The translations under genes and the position numbers were made by a program. This document shows positions 7,956 to 18,443 of a stretch of DNA of 64,000 bases, one piece after another. The notes under the pieces are model-generated. The model was not told the origin of the DNA, did no database searches, and saw only the letters and a list, made by a program, of their open reading frames with translations. The stretch is taken from NCBI GenBank assembly GCA_964439265.1, contig CAYTOA010000005.1, positions 1-64,000 of the forward strand. The letters are read 5' to 3'. Every line of letters starts with the position of its first letter. Position 1 is the first letter of the stretch. Source of the DNA: JAGVPT01 sp964439265. GTDB lineage: Bacteria > Bacteroidota > Ignavibacteria > UBA10030 > UBA8401.

Positions 7956-9575
7956 ATGGTCACAAATCATACAGATATCATCCCGACTGATCGACTCCCC
8001 AACACCCTGACGATTCTCATTGTCGACGACGTCGAGGAAAACCTCGAACTGCTGCAGGACCTGTTTACAGAGAGCGGCTATAATACCATCTCGGCGCACA
8101 GCGGCGTTGAGGCATTCGAGATATTCAACCGCGAAACGGTTCACCTGATTATCGCCGACGCCATGATGCCACGGATGGACGGGTTTCAGCTTTGCAAGAA
8201 AGTGAAGGAAAATCCAAAAAATGCAAAGACCCCATTTATCATCTACACCGGAAATTATGTCGACGAGGAAGATCAGGAGCTTGCGCGAAATGTCGGGGTA
8301 GACCGTTACATCATGAAGTACGCCGGTCTGGCCACGCTCATCGAAGCCGTGAAAGAGGTGACCCTTCAAAGTTACGGCATCCAGGTCGACCAGACCCCCG
8401 AACCAGCCGCTGGCATCGACGACCAGTCCTTTCTCGAAAAGCATCATACTCTCGTGTCGAAGAAGCTCGAAGAGAAAATGAAAGAATTGGAAATGTATGC
8501 TTCGACACTTGCCAGAAAAAACCGGGAGTTGCAGATATCCGAGCTTCGCTACCGCGGACTATTTGAAAACGCCAGCGTTGCCATCTTTGTCCTGGACGGA
8601 AGAACGCAGTTGATCGTCGATGTGAACAACCAGGGACTGGCACTGCTCGGATTTACAAGAGATGAGCTCCTCCAGCTGTCTGCGCTTCCGTTTGTCGAAG
8701 AACGCCCTTCGGACGCTTCTCTGATGCACAGCGGCGAGGTCGTGGCACGCGAAGCATTGATGCGGACGAAGGAAGGTGATTTGATTGAAGTCGACGTCAG
8801 TGAGGGGCCGCTCGCACAACCCAATGACCCGCGGGTAATGCTGTTTGTCCGCGATATCACAGAACAGAAAAAGATCAGAAGTACATTGATGCAGATGGAG
8901 AAGATGTCGCTCATGGGACGGCTGGCGGCGGGTATCGCGCACGAGATTCGCAACCCCCTTGCCGGCGTTACATTGAATCTCCAATACCTGCAGCGAAAGA
9001 TCGACAACGCATCGCCGGACTACGAGTCGATCGTCGCCGCTCTTGAGGGAGCCGATCGCATCCAGCATGTCATCGAAGATACTCTCGGGCTCGCGCGCGT
9101 CACGCCGCCGTCGCTTCAACAGCACTCGATCAATGCCATCATCGCCCGGTCGCTCCACTTTGTCTCGCTCCCGATTCAGCAAAAGGGCATTACGCTCTCG
9201 ACCTCCTTCGATGAAAATGCTCCTGACGTCATGGTCGATCAGAAACAGATCCAGCAGGTTATGTTGAACGTTCTTCAGAACGCAATCGATGCCTCGCCGG
9301 ATAATGGCACAATTGCAGTAACAACTCGGACGACGGACCCATCCGGATCGGCTAAGCCTGGCGCGGGAGTCGAGATACTGGTCCAGGATTCCGGCAAAGG
9401 AATACCTCCGGAAATGAAAGCGGTCTTGTTCGAGCCGTTTCGAACAACGAAATCGGGAGGGACGGGTCTCGGCCTAGCACTATCCAAATATATCATCGGA
9501 CGCCACCAAGGGGATATCGGCTTGGAGTCTTCTCCAAACGGCGGAACGCTCGTCCGAATATTTTTGCCATCGTAA
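7956..9575 (+). CDS. REC-PAS histidine kinase, NtrB-like
   Basis: A 539-aa kinase without membrane segments. An N-terminal receiver (about 18-145) has acidic residues in IVDDVEEN and the acceptor Asp68 (IIADAMMPRMDG). A coiled coil at about 175-205 leads to a PAS domain (about 205-310). HisKA has LAAGIAHEIRNPLAG with His329, and the HATPase has QNAIDASPDNG, DSGKGIPPE and GTGLGLALSKYI. It is followed after 21 bases by an NtrC-type sigma-54 activator, the layout of FlrB/FlrC and FleS/FleR pairs that control flagellar genes in other bacteria. That role is an inference here. The start is uncertain: 7872 (TTG), 7887 and 7923 are in frame, and none has a good ribosome site. Confidence 0.88.
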   Translation: MVTNHTDIIPTDRLPNTLTILIVDDVEENLELLQDLFTESGYNTISAHSGVEAFEIFNRETVHLIIADAMMPRMDGFQLCKKVKENPKNAKTPFIIYTGNYVDEEDQELARNVGVDRYIMKYAGLATLIEAVKEVTLQSYGIQVDQTPEPAAGIDDQSFLEKHHTLVSKKLEEKMKELEMYASTLARKNRELQISELRYRGLFENASVAIFVLDGRTQLIVDVNNQGLALLGFTRDELLQLSALPFVEERPSDASLMHSGEVVAREALMRTKEGDLIEVDVSEGPLAQPNDPRVMLFVRDITEQKKIRSTLMQMEKMSLMGRLAAGIAHEIRNPLAGVTLNLQYLQRKIDNASPDYESIVAALEGADRIQHVIEDTLGLARVTPPSLQQHSINAIIARSLHFVSLPIQQKGITLSTSFDENAPDVMVDQKQIQQVMLNVLQNAIDASPDNGTIAVTTRTTDPSGSAKPGAGVEILVQDSGKGIPPEMKAVLFEPFRTTKSGGTGLGLALSKYIIGRHQGDIGLESSPNGGTLVRIFLPS

Positions 9576-9596
9576 CCAACAAGTACGGAGAATAGA

Positions 9597-11012
9597 ATGG
9601 AAAAAGGCAGAATCCTAGTAGCAGACGACGAGAGGTCGTTGACAGTGTCGGTAAAGAACGTTCTCACAGACGCGGGTTATGCAGTCGCTGTCAGCTCGGA
9701 CAGGGAGGAATTTCTCGCGCAGCTCGGATCGTTCAATCCGGATGTCATCTTGCTTGACATTTATCTTGGAGCTGCAAACGGCATCCAGATATTGAAGCAG
9801 ATCAAGTTTGATGGATGGAAAGCACCGGTCATTATGATGACGGCGCATTCCGACGTTTCTCTTGCGGTCCAGGCGATGAAGGAGGGAGCGGCGGATTTTG
9901 TCGTGAAGCCGTTCGACCTGAACCATCTTATCGTACTCATCGAGAAGAATCTTGAATTTGCTCACCTCGAGAACCGGGTCACTGTGCTTCAGGAAGAGCT
10001 CGAGAAACAACGATCCCGCAGCGGGATCATCGGCAACAGCGTTGCCCTTCGACGCGTCCTTGAATTTGCCGAGAAGCTTGCCAGCGGCGAGAGCACGACG
10101 GTCCTCCTCGAAGGGGAAAGTGGAACCGGGAAAGAACTCGTGGCGCGGTTCATCCATCAAAAAAGCGTTGTACGCAGCAGCCAGCCGTTCATTGCCCTGA
10201 ACTGTGCTGCGATCCCAAAGGACCTGGCTGAAAGCGAATTTTTCGGATACGAGAAAGGCGCCTTCACCGGCGCAACCGAGAGGATGAAACAGGGAAAGTT
10301 CGAAATGGCGAACGGCGGGACAATCCTTCTCGACGAAGTGGGAGAGTTGTCGCTCGATATGCAGGTGAAGCTCCTGAGGGTTCTTGAAGAGCGCAAGTTT
10401 TATCGTCTGGGTGGGACCAGAGAGATTTCTGTTGATGTGCGCGTCATCGCGGCTTCCAATAAGAATCTCGCCAAAGAAGTTGAGGCCGGATCGTTCCGTG
10501 GAGATCTTTACTATCGCTTGAACGTCGCGGTAGTGAAAATACCCCCCCTTCGTGAGAGGACAGAGGATATCGAAGCATTGACGTTCGCATTCATCCAGGA
10601 ATTCAGCCGAAAGTTCAATAAGCCTGCCCCGACCCTTGATAAGGATGTGAAAGAACGCCTCCTTCGGCTCCCCTGGAAAGGAAATGTGCGTGAACTGCGA
10701 AATGCCGTCGAGCGCATCGTCCTCTTGAACGATACCCCCATCATTACAAAGAATGATATTGCGTTTCTCGGCCCCGACGACGGCAAAGGACCAATGACTA
10801 CAGTTTCAGAGGGGACCGAATTTATGTTGAGAGTCCCTCCGAAGGGTGTAGGGATGACCGAAGTGCTGAAAGATCTGATTCTCCAAACATTGCAGATTAC
10901 GGATGGAAATCAGGTGCAGGCCGCGAAAGTCCTCGGAATTTCGCGCTCAAAGCTCCGCTATAAGATGGATCAATTGAAGATCAAATCAACACAGCGCGTT
11001 TATTCAGTGTAA
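9597..11012 (+). CDS. NtrC-family sigma-54-dependent response regulator
   Basis: A 471-aa enhancer-binding activator. The receiver (1-120) has acceptor Asp54 (VILLDIYLG). The AAA+ domain (about 145-385) has Walker A GESGTGKE near 171-179 and the sigma-54 contact loop GAFTGA near 221-226. It also has the Walker B-like GGTILLDEVGELS and the arginine-finger region with PPLRERTEDI. A Fis-type helix-turn-helix closes the protein (QVQAAKVLGISRSKLRYKMDQL). It should drive open-complex formation by sigma-54 RNA polymerase after phosphorylation by the upstream kinase. Sigma-54-like -24/-12 elements near 18385, 40017, 40238 and 49133 are possible targets. Confidence 0.95.
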   Translation: MEKGRILVADDERSLTVSVKNVLTDAGYAVAVSSDREEFLAQLGSFNPDVILLDIYLGAANGIQILKQIKFDGWKAPVIMMTAHSDVSLAVQAMKEGAADFVVKPFDLNHLIVLIEKNLEFAHLENRVTVLQEELEKQRSRSGIIGNSVALRRVLEFAEKLASGESTTVLLEGESGTGKELVARFIHQKSVVRSSQPFIALNCAAIPKDLAESEFFGYEKGAFTGATERMKQGKFEMANGGTILLDEVGELSLDMQVKLLRVLEERKFYRLGGTREISVDVRVIAASNKNLAKEVEAGSFRGDLYYRLNVAVVKIPPLRERTEDIEALTFAFIQEFSRKFNKPAPTLDKDVKERLLRLPWKGNVRELRNAVERIVLLNDTPIITKNDIAFLGPDDGKGPMTTVSEGTEFMLRVPPKGVGMTEVLKDLILQTLQITDGNQVQAAKVLGISRSKLRYKMDQLKIKSTQRVYSV

Positions 11013-11228
11013 GTTTGTCATACGGAGTAGTGTTTCGAAAATGAAGTTCATCAATGGATTGATCTCATGGGCGTACACATCAGCTATCATCAAACAGGCC
11101 TATTCGCTCCACGGGTAAACTGCGCTTGTCGTGCGGCGGCATCGATAAGAATATCGGAGAAGAAGACCGCATGTTGGGCTCAACAGGATTGTTACTAATG
11201 AACCGCCACCAATCGTTTGAGGCATTCA

Positions 11229-14200
11229 ATGGATAATCACCTCCGCATCCTGATGATTGAGGATTCTGAGAACGACGCTCATCTTATTGTGCGACATCTC
11301 CAAAAAGCAAATTACAGCGTCGAGTTTGAGCGAGTCGAAACGGCCGACCGGATGAGTGCAGCTCTTTCCGATCGTCCGTGGGATTTCATCTTCTCGGATT
11401 ATACGATGCCGCAATTCAACGCGTTTGCTGCGTTGAAGCTCCTTCAGGAAAGCGGACGGGATATTCCTTTTATCGTTATCTCGGGGACAAGCGGGGAGGA
11501 AACGGCCGTCGAGATCATGAAATTGGGCGCGCACGATTATCTGATGAAAGATACGCTGGCGCGTCTCGTTCCGGTGATAAAACGGGAGATCGAAGACACC
11601 CGCTCCCGGAAGCAACGCCGGATGACGGAGAAAGCTTTGATGGAAAGTGAAACGCGCTTCAGTTCTCTGATTGAAACCGCACGCGACATTATCTTCAGCC
11701 TTGCTCCGGACGGTAAAATTACCACACTGAATCCATCATTCGAAACAGTTAGCGGCTGGCCAAGTGCTGAGTGGATCGGTAGACCTTTTATGGAATTGCT
11801 ATTTCCCGAGGATATTCCCATTGCTCTCGATCGCTTCAGCAGAGTCATTGCGGGAGAGCCGAATGTTTTTACTGAGTTACGTGTCCGAACAAAGGGCCGG
11901 GGCGTAATTCAGGTTGAGGTTATCGTGACCCGCCGTCTTCAGAACGGAGAATTGATAGAGTTGCTTGGAATTGCGCGGGATGTCAGCGAGAGAAAAGAGG
12001 CCGAGATACGATTGCGAAGGAACGAAGCTTTGTTGTCCGATGCGATGAAAATTGCGCGTCTTGGGCCATGGGAGCAAGACGTCGTGACCGGCAAGTACAT
12101 TTTCAACGACCATTTTTACGACGTTTTCCGCACGACCGCAAAAGAAGTGGGTGGGTATACCATGTCTTCCGCCGAATATGTTAAGCGTTTCGTTCATCCT
12201 GACGACGCGGTCTGGGTGCAGCGTGAGATCCAAAACTCACTCATATCTCCTGAGCTCGAGACGAGCCATCACCTGGAACATCGCATGCTCTATGCAAACG
12301 GCGAAACTGGCTACCTTGATGCAAGCATCTTCATCGTTAAAGACGAAAACGGTCGCTTGACCAGGAGGTACGGCGTCAACCAGGATATCACGGCGCGCAA
12401 AAAGGCTGAACTCGCCTTGCGAAGAAATGAAGCCTTGCTTTCCGACACAATGAAGATTGCCTCTCTCGGGCCGTGGGAATATAATGTGGAGCGCGACATC
12501 TTCACCTTCAACGATCACTTCTACGCTATTTTCCGAACTACGGCAGCAGACGTTGGAGGGTATACGATGTCATCTGCCGAATATACCCGGCGGTTCGTGC
12601 ACCCGGACGATGTCGCCCTCGTAGGCTTAGAAATCGGCAAAGCGCTTGCAACAACCGATTTGCAGTATAGCCAGCGAATGGAGCATCGCATGATCTACGC
12701 TAACGGCGAGATCGGCTATCTCGAGGTAACCATCTTTGTCGTGAAAGACAAGGATGGGCACACTGTCAGGACGTATGGGGTGAATCAAGACGTTACTGTG
12801 CGGAAAGCGTCGGAGAAGGCATTGCGCGAGAGCGAGGAACGCTACCGTCAGTTCTTCGAAGACGATCTGACCGGCGACTTCATCAGCACTGTCGGCGGAA
12901 AGATCCTTTCCTGCAACCCTGCGTTCGCCCGTATCTATGGATTCGAATCGGTCGAAGAGGTGCTGCGTACAAACGCAGAATCATTTTATTTCTCCAGAGT
13001 CGACCGGGAGAGTCTCCTGGCGCTCCTTCGTGAAAAAAGGAAGCTGGAATATTACGAAGAAGTGGCGAAGCGAAAAGACGGGAAAACTATTTACCTTGTA
13101 TCGAATCAATTCGGAATCTTCAACGACAAGGGAGAACTTGTCCAGATAAAAGGGTACATCTTCGACAACACCGAACGCCGGTTGCTCGAAGATCAACTGC
13201 GCCAGTCACAGAAAATGGAGAGTATCGGAACTCTTGCCGGCGGTATCGCACACGATTTCAACAACATTCTTAACAACATTCTCGGATTTGTCATGCAACT
13301 TAAGAAATACGCTCATGATCCGGTGAAGGTCATGAAATATGGGGAAACGATAGAGCGATCAGCGACACGAGGGGCAGAGTTGTCGGCTCATCTTCTCTCT
13401 GTATCACGAATGAAAAAAAGGGAAGAGTCGGAGTTCAACGTCGGCTTGCTTATTAATGAGGTTGCAAGTTTGTGTACCGAAACATTCCCCCGCTCGATCA
13501 CAATTACTCAGATCCTCGGAGAAGAACTGGTCCCTATTAAAGGTGACCGCGGATCATTGTACCAGGTCCTGCTGAATTTGACTGTTAATGCACGCGACGC
13601 AATGCCGAACGGGGGGACACTTACGATCGAAGCCAGAACCCGGCTTGTCGGGCAGGATGTGAATATGCGCCTCCTACCGCCGACATCGACACGCTGTATC
13701 GAGATCAAAGTGGCCGATACAGGATGCGGTATGTCGGAAGCGGTGCGGGAGAAAATGTTCGATCCGTTCTTTACCACAAAAGAGCAAGGGAAAGGGACTG
13801 GCCTGGGTCTCTCGATCGTCTATAACATTGTTAAAGAACACCATGGTACAATCCTTGTAGAAAGCGAGGAAGGCGCCGGCACCGCGTTTAAAGTTTACCT
13901 CCCCGCCGTCGAACCGGCGCCAGTTCGGGATGAGTCTTCGGGCGTTTCCGCTGCAACAGGCGGAGAGCTTGTGCTGTTGGTTGATGACGAAGAGATGATG
14001 CAGGAACTCGGGAAGGAATTGCTGGAAGATAACGGATACAGGGTTCTTATCGCGAAGGATGGTGTCGAGGCTGTCGAACAGTACCGCGAGCGCGGAAAAG
14101 AGATCGCACTCGTTATCCTTGACCTTGTGATGCCGAGGATGGACGGAGGACAGACGTACATGGAATTGAAAAAAATCAACAAAAATGTAAGAGCCTTCTT

Positions 14201-14330
14201 CTGCTCCGGCTTCACTTCGGACAAAGTGATCACGCAGCTTCTGGAGGAAGAACATCTGCAGGCAATCAAAAAACCGTTTCATCCGACTGATTTCATAAAA
14301 ATGGTTCAATCTACTATGCACGGTAACTGA
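11229..14330 (+). CDS. hybrid histidine kinase REC-PAS(4)-HisKA-HATPase-REC
   Basis: A 1033-aa cytoplasmic hybrid kinase. An N-terminal receiver has acceptor Asp57 (FIFSDYTMPQ). Four PAS domains cover about 135-660. The second and third are near-copies of each other, both carrying FNDHFY, then FRTTA, VGGYTMSSAEY and RFVHPDD. HisKA has GTLAGGIAHDFNNIL with His675, and the HATPase has VNARDAMPNGG, DTGCGMSE and GTGLGLSIVYNI. The C-terminal receiver has acceptor Asp965 (VILDLVMPRMDGG). The ATG at 11229 is used; a TTG 12 bases upstream is also open. No output domain or clear partner regulator is adjacent, so it may feed a phosphorelay elsewhere. A stretch of about 215 bases before it holds no obvious gene. 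Confidence 0.92.
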   Translation: MDNHLRILMIEDSENDAHLIVRHLQKANYSVEFERVETADRMSAALSDRPWDFIFSDYTMPQFNAFAALKLLQESGRDIPFIVISGTSGEETAVEIMKLGAHDYLMKDTLARLVPVIKREIEDTRSRKQRRMTEKALMESETRFSSLIETARDIIFSLAPDGKITTLNPSFETVSGWPSAEWIGRPFMELLFPEDIPIALDRFSRVIAGEPNVFTELRVRTKGRGVIQVEVIVTRRLQNGELIELLGIARDVSERKEAEIRLRRNEALLSDAMKIARLGPWEQDVVTGKYIFNDHFYDVFRTTAKEVGGYTMSSAEYVKRFVHPDDAVWVQREIQNSLISPELETSHHLEHRMLYANGETGYLDASIFIVKDENGRLTRRYGVNQDITARKKAELALRRNEALLSDTMKIASLGPWEYNVERDIFTFNDHFYAIFRTTAADVGGYTMSSAEYTRRFVHPDDVALVGLEIGKALATTDLQYSQRMEHRMIYANGEIGYLEVTIFVVKDKDGHTVRTYGVNQDVTVRKASEKALRESEERYRQFFEDDLTGDFISTVGGKILSCNPAFARIYGFESVEEVLRTNAESFYFSRVDRESLLALLREKRKLEYYEEVAKRKDGKTIYLVSNQFGIFNDKGELVQIKGYIFDNTERRLLEDQLRQSQKMESIGTLAGGIAHDFNNILNNILGFVMQLKKYAHDPVKVMKYGETIERSATRGAELSAHLLSVSRMKKREESEFNVGLLINEVASLCTETFPRSITITQILGEELVPIKGDRGSLYQVLLNLTVNARDAMPNGGTLTIEARTRLVGQDVNMRLLPPTSTRCIEIKVADTGCGMSEAVREKMFDPFFTTKEQGKGTGLGLSIVYNIVKEHHGTILVESEEGAGTAFKVYLPAVEPAPVRDESSGVSAATGGELVLLVDDEEMMQELGKELLEDNGYRVLIAKDGVEAVEQYRERGKEIALVILDLVMPRMDGGQTYMELKKINKNVRAFFCSGFTSDKVITQLLEEEHLQAIKKPFHPTDFIKMVQSTMHGN

Positions 14331-14444
14331 ACCAGAATTATCCGATGTGACTCTGCCTTGTTCTTTCTGATAACGAAGCATAAAGCTTCATGCTGATTTC
14401 CTGAGAGCGAATGCCCATACTGCTGAAGAAAGAGGGATCTTACG

Positions 14445-17400
14445 ATGCCTAACACCGGCATACTCCGTAGTGCGTTTTCCCGATATTCCGGTCAGTCCGC
14501 AATTGTCCGTTACACGATGGTGTATATTGTTCTTTCGTGTATCTGGATTGGATTCTCTGACAGAGTGCTTTATTGGACCGTTACTGACCCCGCCCTCCTG
14601 CCAACCTTCGCTACGATCAAGGGTTGGTTGTTCGTTGCTGTAACGGCCCTTTTATGGTACGGGCTCATGACCCGGAATGCCTCAAAGATATCGAGCTCGC
14701 AATCGGCCTACCGAACGCTTATTCATGCCAGTCCTATTCCCATCGCCGTGATGAGGATCGCGGATGGTACTTACCTGGAGGTCAATGATAGTTTTGTCAA
14801 ACTGAGCGGGTTCAACAAAAATGAAATAGTGGGACATTCAATTATTGAACTCGGGTTCTATCCTGATGCATCCACACGGGCTGACATTTTGCAGGTATTG
14901 AAGAGAGATGGCAGGTTGCAGGCGTCGGATCGCCGGTTCCGGACGAGATCGGGCGAACTCATTGACACGCTCTTGTGGGTTGAGCCAATTTCTTTGGACG
15001 ATGAGCCGCTTGTTCTCGCACTTGCACTTGATCTCACCGACCGAAAGCGAGCTGAAGAAAGGCTCAAAAAAAGCGAACAGCGTTTCGCAACTGTTTTTTC
15101 AGCAAGCCCTATTTGCACCAGCCTCACCCGGCTTGACGATGGCAGATTTCTCGACGCAAATCAGGCGTTTCTGTCGCTGCTGGAATACCAACGCGAGGGG
15201 GTGATCGGAAGCGACCCGATTTCGTTGAACATGTGGGTGTATCCGGACGATCGGATTAAAATGGTGGGAATGCTCCGAGAGAAAGGCCGGTCGGATGAGA
15301 TAGAAACGCAATTTCGCTCAAAAAGCGGAAAGGTCAAAGACGTAAAAATTATAGCGGAGCTAATCGAAATCGCCGGTCAAAGGTATATCCTGGGACTTTT
15401 CGAGGATATAAGCGCCCGGAAGCAGGCCCAGGCAGAACTCGATCGTGAGAACCATCGGAACAAAATGCTCCTCCGCATCGCGAGCGACGGGATCCATGTC
15501 CTCGATTTGGACGGCAATGTTTTAGATGCCAGCGACTCGTTCTGCAAAATGCTTGGATACACCCGTGATGAATTGCTATCAATGAATGTGCGGGATTGGG
15601 ATGTCGCGACGAAGGACGATGAATTAACGGCGAACTTCAGACCTTTCGACAATTTCAAAGACTCTATCAGGATCATCGAAAGGCGGCATCGTCGAAAGGA
15701 CGGAAGCATTTTGGATGTAGAGATATCTTCTACCGCAGCAGTCTTTGAGGGCAAAAGGATAGTTTACGCATCGGCTCGGGATATTTCTGAACGGAAACTG
15801 GCAGAGGAAAAACTAATCAAGTCGGAAGGGGAACTGATCAGAGCGCAGGAGGTGGCGCATGTCGGCAGTTGGGTATGGAACGTCAAATCGGAAAGTATTC
15901 TCTGGTCGAGTGAGATGTATCGTATCTTTGGTATTGATAAAAAAATATTTACCGGGTCTTTGCAGGACATTCTTGCTTCTGCCGTATATCCGGATCAGGC
16001 GAATAAACCTGAAAAAGTAAACTGGTCGGATCTTCGGGAAGACAGGAACGGGCCGTTGGAACTCCGCATCGAATGGCCCGATAAGACAATTCACTATATC
16101 TGGGCGGAGACCGGCGACTTCCAACTTGATGAACAAGGTAACCCGGCTTTGCTTTCCGGAATAGTCCAGGATATCACAGACCGCAAAGCGGCAGAGGCGG
16201 AGCTTAATAGGCTGCGGAAAGCCGTTGAAACATCTCAAGAGATAGTTTTTCTTACCGACAAGGAGGGTGTCTTCACGTATGTTAATCCGGAGTTCACGAG
16301 AGTCTATGGCTATAAAGCCGCCGAGATCGTCGGATCCAGCACGCCGAGGATTCTCAAAAGCGGTACGCTGCGAGATGAGGATTACAGCCTCTTTTGGCGG
16401 ACTTTGGCGGAAGGGAAAATGGTACGGAGTGAAATTGTTAATAAAGCCAAGGATGGTCGATTAATTCCCGCTGAAGTTTCCGTCAGCCCGGTATTTAACG
16501 AAACTGGGACCATTGACGGTTATCTGGCGATACAAAGAGACATCTCAGAGCGAAAACGCACCGAAGAATCTTTACGACGCAGTGAAACAAGCCTTGCGGA
16601 GGCTCAACGTATTGCCCGTATCGGCAGCTGGGAGTGGGATTCATTGACAGGAGCTGTTGTCTGGTCCAAAGAACTCTCAAATATGCTGGGACGAGAGGCA
16701 AGCGCCGGCTCTGCTGGAGTCCTGATACTTTCACAATCTTCTCCGAGCGATATCGAGCGGGAGCGGCGGGCGATTGAGAATACATTAAATACAGGTGTTC
16801 GGTACGAACTTGAATTTGAAATTGTCAAGGAGAATAACGCAAAGATCTGGATATCTGCACGGGGAGAAATAAAGAGTGATGCAATAGGACATGTAATCGG
16901 AATGCGGGGGACAGTTCTCGATATTACCGACAGGAAATTTCTGGAGCTGCAATTGCTTAAGGCTCAGAGGATGGAAACGGTGGGAACTCTATCGGCAGGT
17001 GTTGCCCACGACTTCAACAATATCCTTAATATCATCGGTGGAAACCTGCGGCTCATCTCAGAAGCTCCCGATGATGTGCGTAAGAACCAGGGGCGCTTTG
17101 CTGCGATCGCAGGAGTTACGGAGAGAGGCGCGGAGCTTGTCCGGCAGCTGCAATTCTTCTCCGGAAGAGCAGATCTCTCCAGGCGAGGCGTAGAAGTGAA
17201 CAAAATAATAAAGGAAAATGCCGCAATACTCAACGAAACATTCCCGAAAACAATTGCCGTGCGGCTCTCGCTGGCGGAGGGGCTTCCTCCGGTCCTTGCG
17301 GACCCAAATCAGCTGCATCAGGTACTTTTGAATCTCAGCGTTAACGCGAGGGATGCGATGCGTGCGGGCGGCACGATCACTTTTTCAACTGAACTTGCTG

Positions 17401-18107
17401 AAACCAGGCTGTTCCGCAATCGTTTTCCCCGCGCCCAGACGTCTCCATACGTAAAAATCTCAGTCAGGGATACCGGTGACGGCATGGATAGCGAAACACA
17501 ACGGAGGATCTTCGACCCATTCTTTACGACAAAAGAAGTTGGAAAAGGGACCGGGCTGGGTTTATCGGTCGTGTTGGGGATCATTGAGAGCCACAACGGC
17601 TTCGTTGAAGTGGAGAGCGAGCCCGGGAAAGGGAGTGAGTTCAGAATGTTCATACCGGCTGCTGAAGGAATAATTGTTCGAAAAGATGCTGAAGTAAAAA
17701 ATCTCAAGGTGCCCATTCGGGGAACAGAGACGATACTCTTTGTTGATGACGAAGAGCTGGCTCGAGAACTTGCGGTCGATCAATTGACCGAGCTTGGCTA
17801 TACAGTTGTTACCGCAAGCGACGGGGAAAGCGCCGTGACGACGTATCGAGACCAGAGAGATCGCATTGCCATAGTTTTGTCGGATTTCGGCCTTCCAAAT
17901 TTTGACGGCGAAGAAGTGTTCAGGCGGTTGAAAGAGATAAACCCTGAGGTGCAATTTGTCCTCCTCACAGGGATGATAGAGCAGGAAAAGATCGGCCAAC
18001 TTCTGCACGGGGGAATAAAGGATATCGTTCTAAAGCCGTACAAATTTTCTGAGGTTATCGCGAAAATGAGGAAACTGCTCGACGAAAAGAATCGTCCACG
18101 CGAATAG
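14445..18107 (+). CDS. membrane hybrid histidine kinase PAS(6)-HisKA-HATPase-REC
   Basis: A 1220-aa kinase. Two hydrophobic segments (about 23-42 and 58-78) flank an IGFSDRVLYW loop, an N-terminal module found in many multi-PAS kinases. Six PAS domains follow to about residue 835, each ending in a D-I-(T/S)-(E/D)-R type linker. HisKA has GTLSAGVAHDFNNIL with His855, and the HATPase has VNARDAMRAGG, DTGDGMDSE and GTGLGLSVVLGI. The C-terminal receiver has Asp1147 (IVLSDFGLPNFDG). A GAGGGATC site precedes the ATG. It lies 114 bases after another hybrid kinase, and the two share HisKA/HATPase/REC organisation, suggesting paralogy. Confidence 0.92.
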   Translation: MPNTGILRSAFSRYSGQSAIVRYTMVYIVLSCIWIGFSDRVLYWTVTDPALLPTFATIKGWLFVAVTALLWYGLMTRNASKISSSQSAYRTLIHASPIPIAVMRIADGTYLEVNDSFVKLSGFNKNEIVGHSIIELGFYPDASTRADILQVLKRDGRLQASDRRFRTRSGELIDTLLWVEPISLDDEPLVLALALDLTDRKRAEERLKKSEQRFATVFSASPICTSLTRLDDGRFLDANQAFLSLLEYQREGVIGSDPISLNMWVYPDDRIKMVGMLREKGRSDEIETQFRSKSGKVKDVKIIAELIEIAGQRYILGLFEDISARKQAQAELDRENHRNKMLLRIASDGIHVLDLDGNVLDASDSFCKMLGYTRDELLSMNVRDWDVATKDDELTANFRPFDNFKDSIRIIERRHRRKDGSILDVEISSTAAVFEGKRIVYASARDISERKLAEEKLIKSEGELIRAQEVAHVGSWVWNVKSESILWSSEMYRIFGIDKKIFTGSLQDILASAVYPDQANKPEKVNWSDLREDRNGPLELRIEWPDKTIHYIWAETGDFQLDEQGNPALLSGIVQDITDRKAAEAELNRLRKAVETSQEIVFLTDKEGVFTYVNPEFTRVYGYKAAEIVGSSTPRILKSGTLRDEDYSLFWRTLAEGKMVRSEIVNKAKDGRLIPAEVSVSPVFNETGTIDGYLAIQRDISERKRTEESLRRSETSLAEAQRIARIGSWEWDSLTGAVVWSKELSNMLGREASAGSAGVLILSQSSPSDIERERRAIENTLNTGVRYELEFEIVKENNAKIWISARGEIKSDAIGHVIGMRGTVLDITDRKFLELQLLKAQRMETVGTLSAGVAHDFNNILNIIGGNLRLISEAPDDVRKNQGRFAAIAGVTERGAELVRQLQFFSGRADLSRRGVEVNKIIKENAAILNETFPKTIAVRLSLAEGLPPVLADPNQLHQVLLNLSVNARDAMRAGGTITFSTELAETRLFRNRFPRAQTSPYVKISVRDTGDGMDSETQRRIFDPFFTTKEVGKGTGLGLSVVLGIIESHNGFVEVESEPGKGSEFRMFIPAAEGIIVRKDAEVKNLKVPIRGTETILFVDDEELARELAVDQLTELGYTVVTASDGESAVTTYRDQRDRIAIVLSDFGLPNFDGEEVFRRLKEINPEVQFVLLTGMIEQEKIGQLLHGGIKDIVLKPYKFSEVIAKMRKLLDEKNRPRE

Positions 18108-18443
18108 GGCATCGATATCTGCCGACAAAGCGCTCCCGCGTTTGCCACTCAGTCATTTCTCGCAAAAGCAAGACATCCCTTCATTCAAAGTCCATCCAGT
18201 CAGAGTCCAATTGATTCAGCGTAGTCCCTGATCCCGCATAAAAGGGGATCAGAACGACATGCCACTATTGGACAAGTGGCTAATACCCGCCAGAAAATAA
18301 TCCTCCCACCCAGAGCCAATTTCCTGCCCCTCTGAAAAACCCAAAGTTCGCTCGCTTTTGCTCCATTTCTCTGTCACGACAACGTGGCACGTGCTTTGAA
18401 CATGTGCATGCCAAGGAATATAGAATCATGATTCGCGGCATCA
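18108..18443. other. intergenic stretch with inverted repeats and a promoter candidate
   Basis: No gene is seen. CTGATCCC (18228-18235) pairs with GGGATCAG (18245-18252), and GCCACT (18261) pairs with AGTGGC (18275). Neither hairpin has a T run, so they are not clear terminators. A sigma-54-like element lies at 18385-18400 and is listed separately. Confidence 0.45.
18385..18400 (+). promoter_or_regulatory. sigma-54-type promoter candidate
   Basis: TGGCACGTGCTTTGAA matches the -24/-12 consensus TGGCACG-N4-TTGCW with correct spacing and one mismatch (A for C in the -12 element). It ends 43 bases before the start of the small Cys-rich gene at 18444, a normal leader length. The window encodes an NtrC-type activator. 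No upstream enhancer site was identified. Confidence 0.5.

Noticed and set aside
11041..11118. 25-codon frame between the NtrC-type gene and the next kinase
   Set aside because: No ribosome site at a suitable distance and too short to judge; probably chance.
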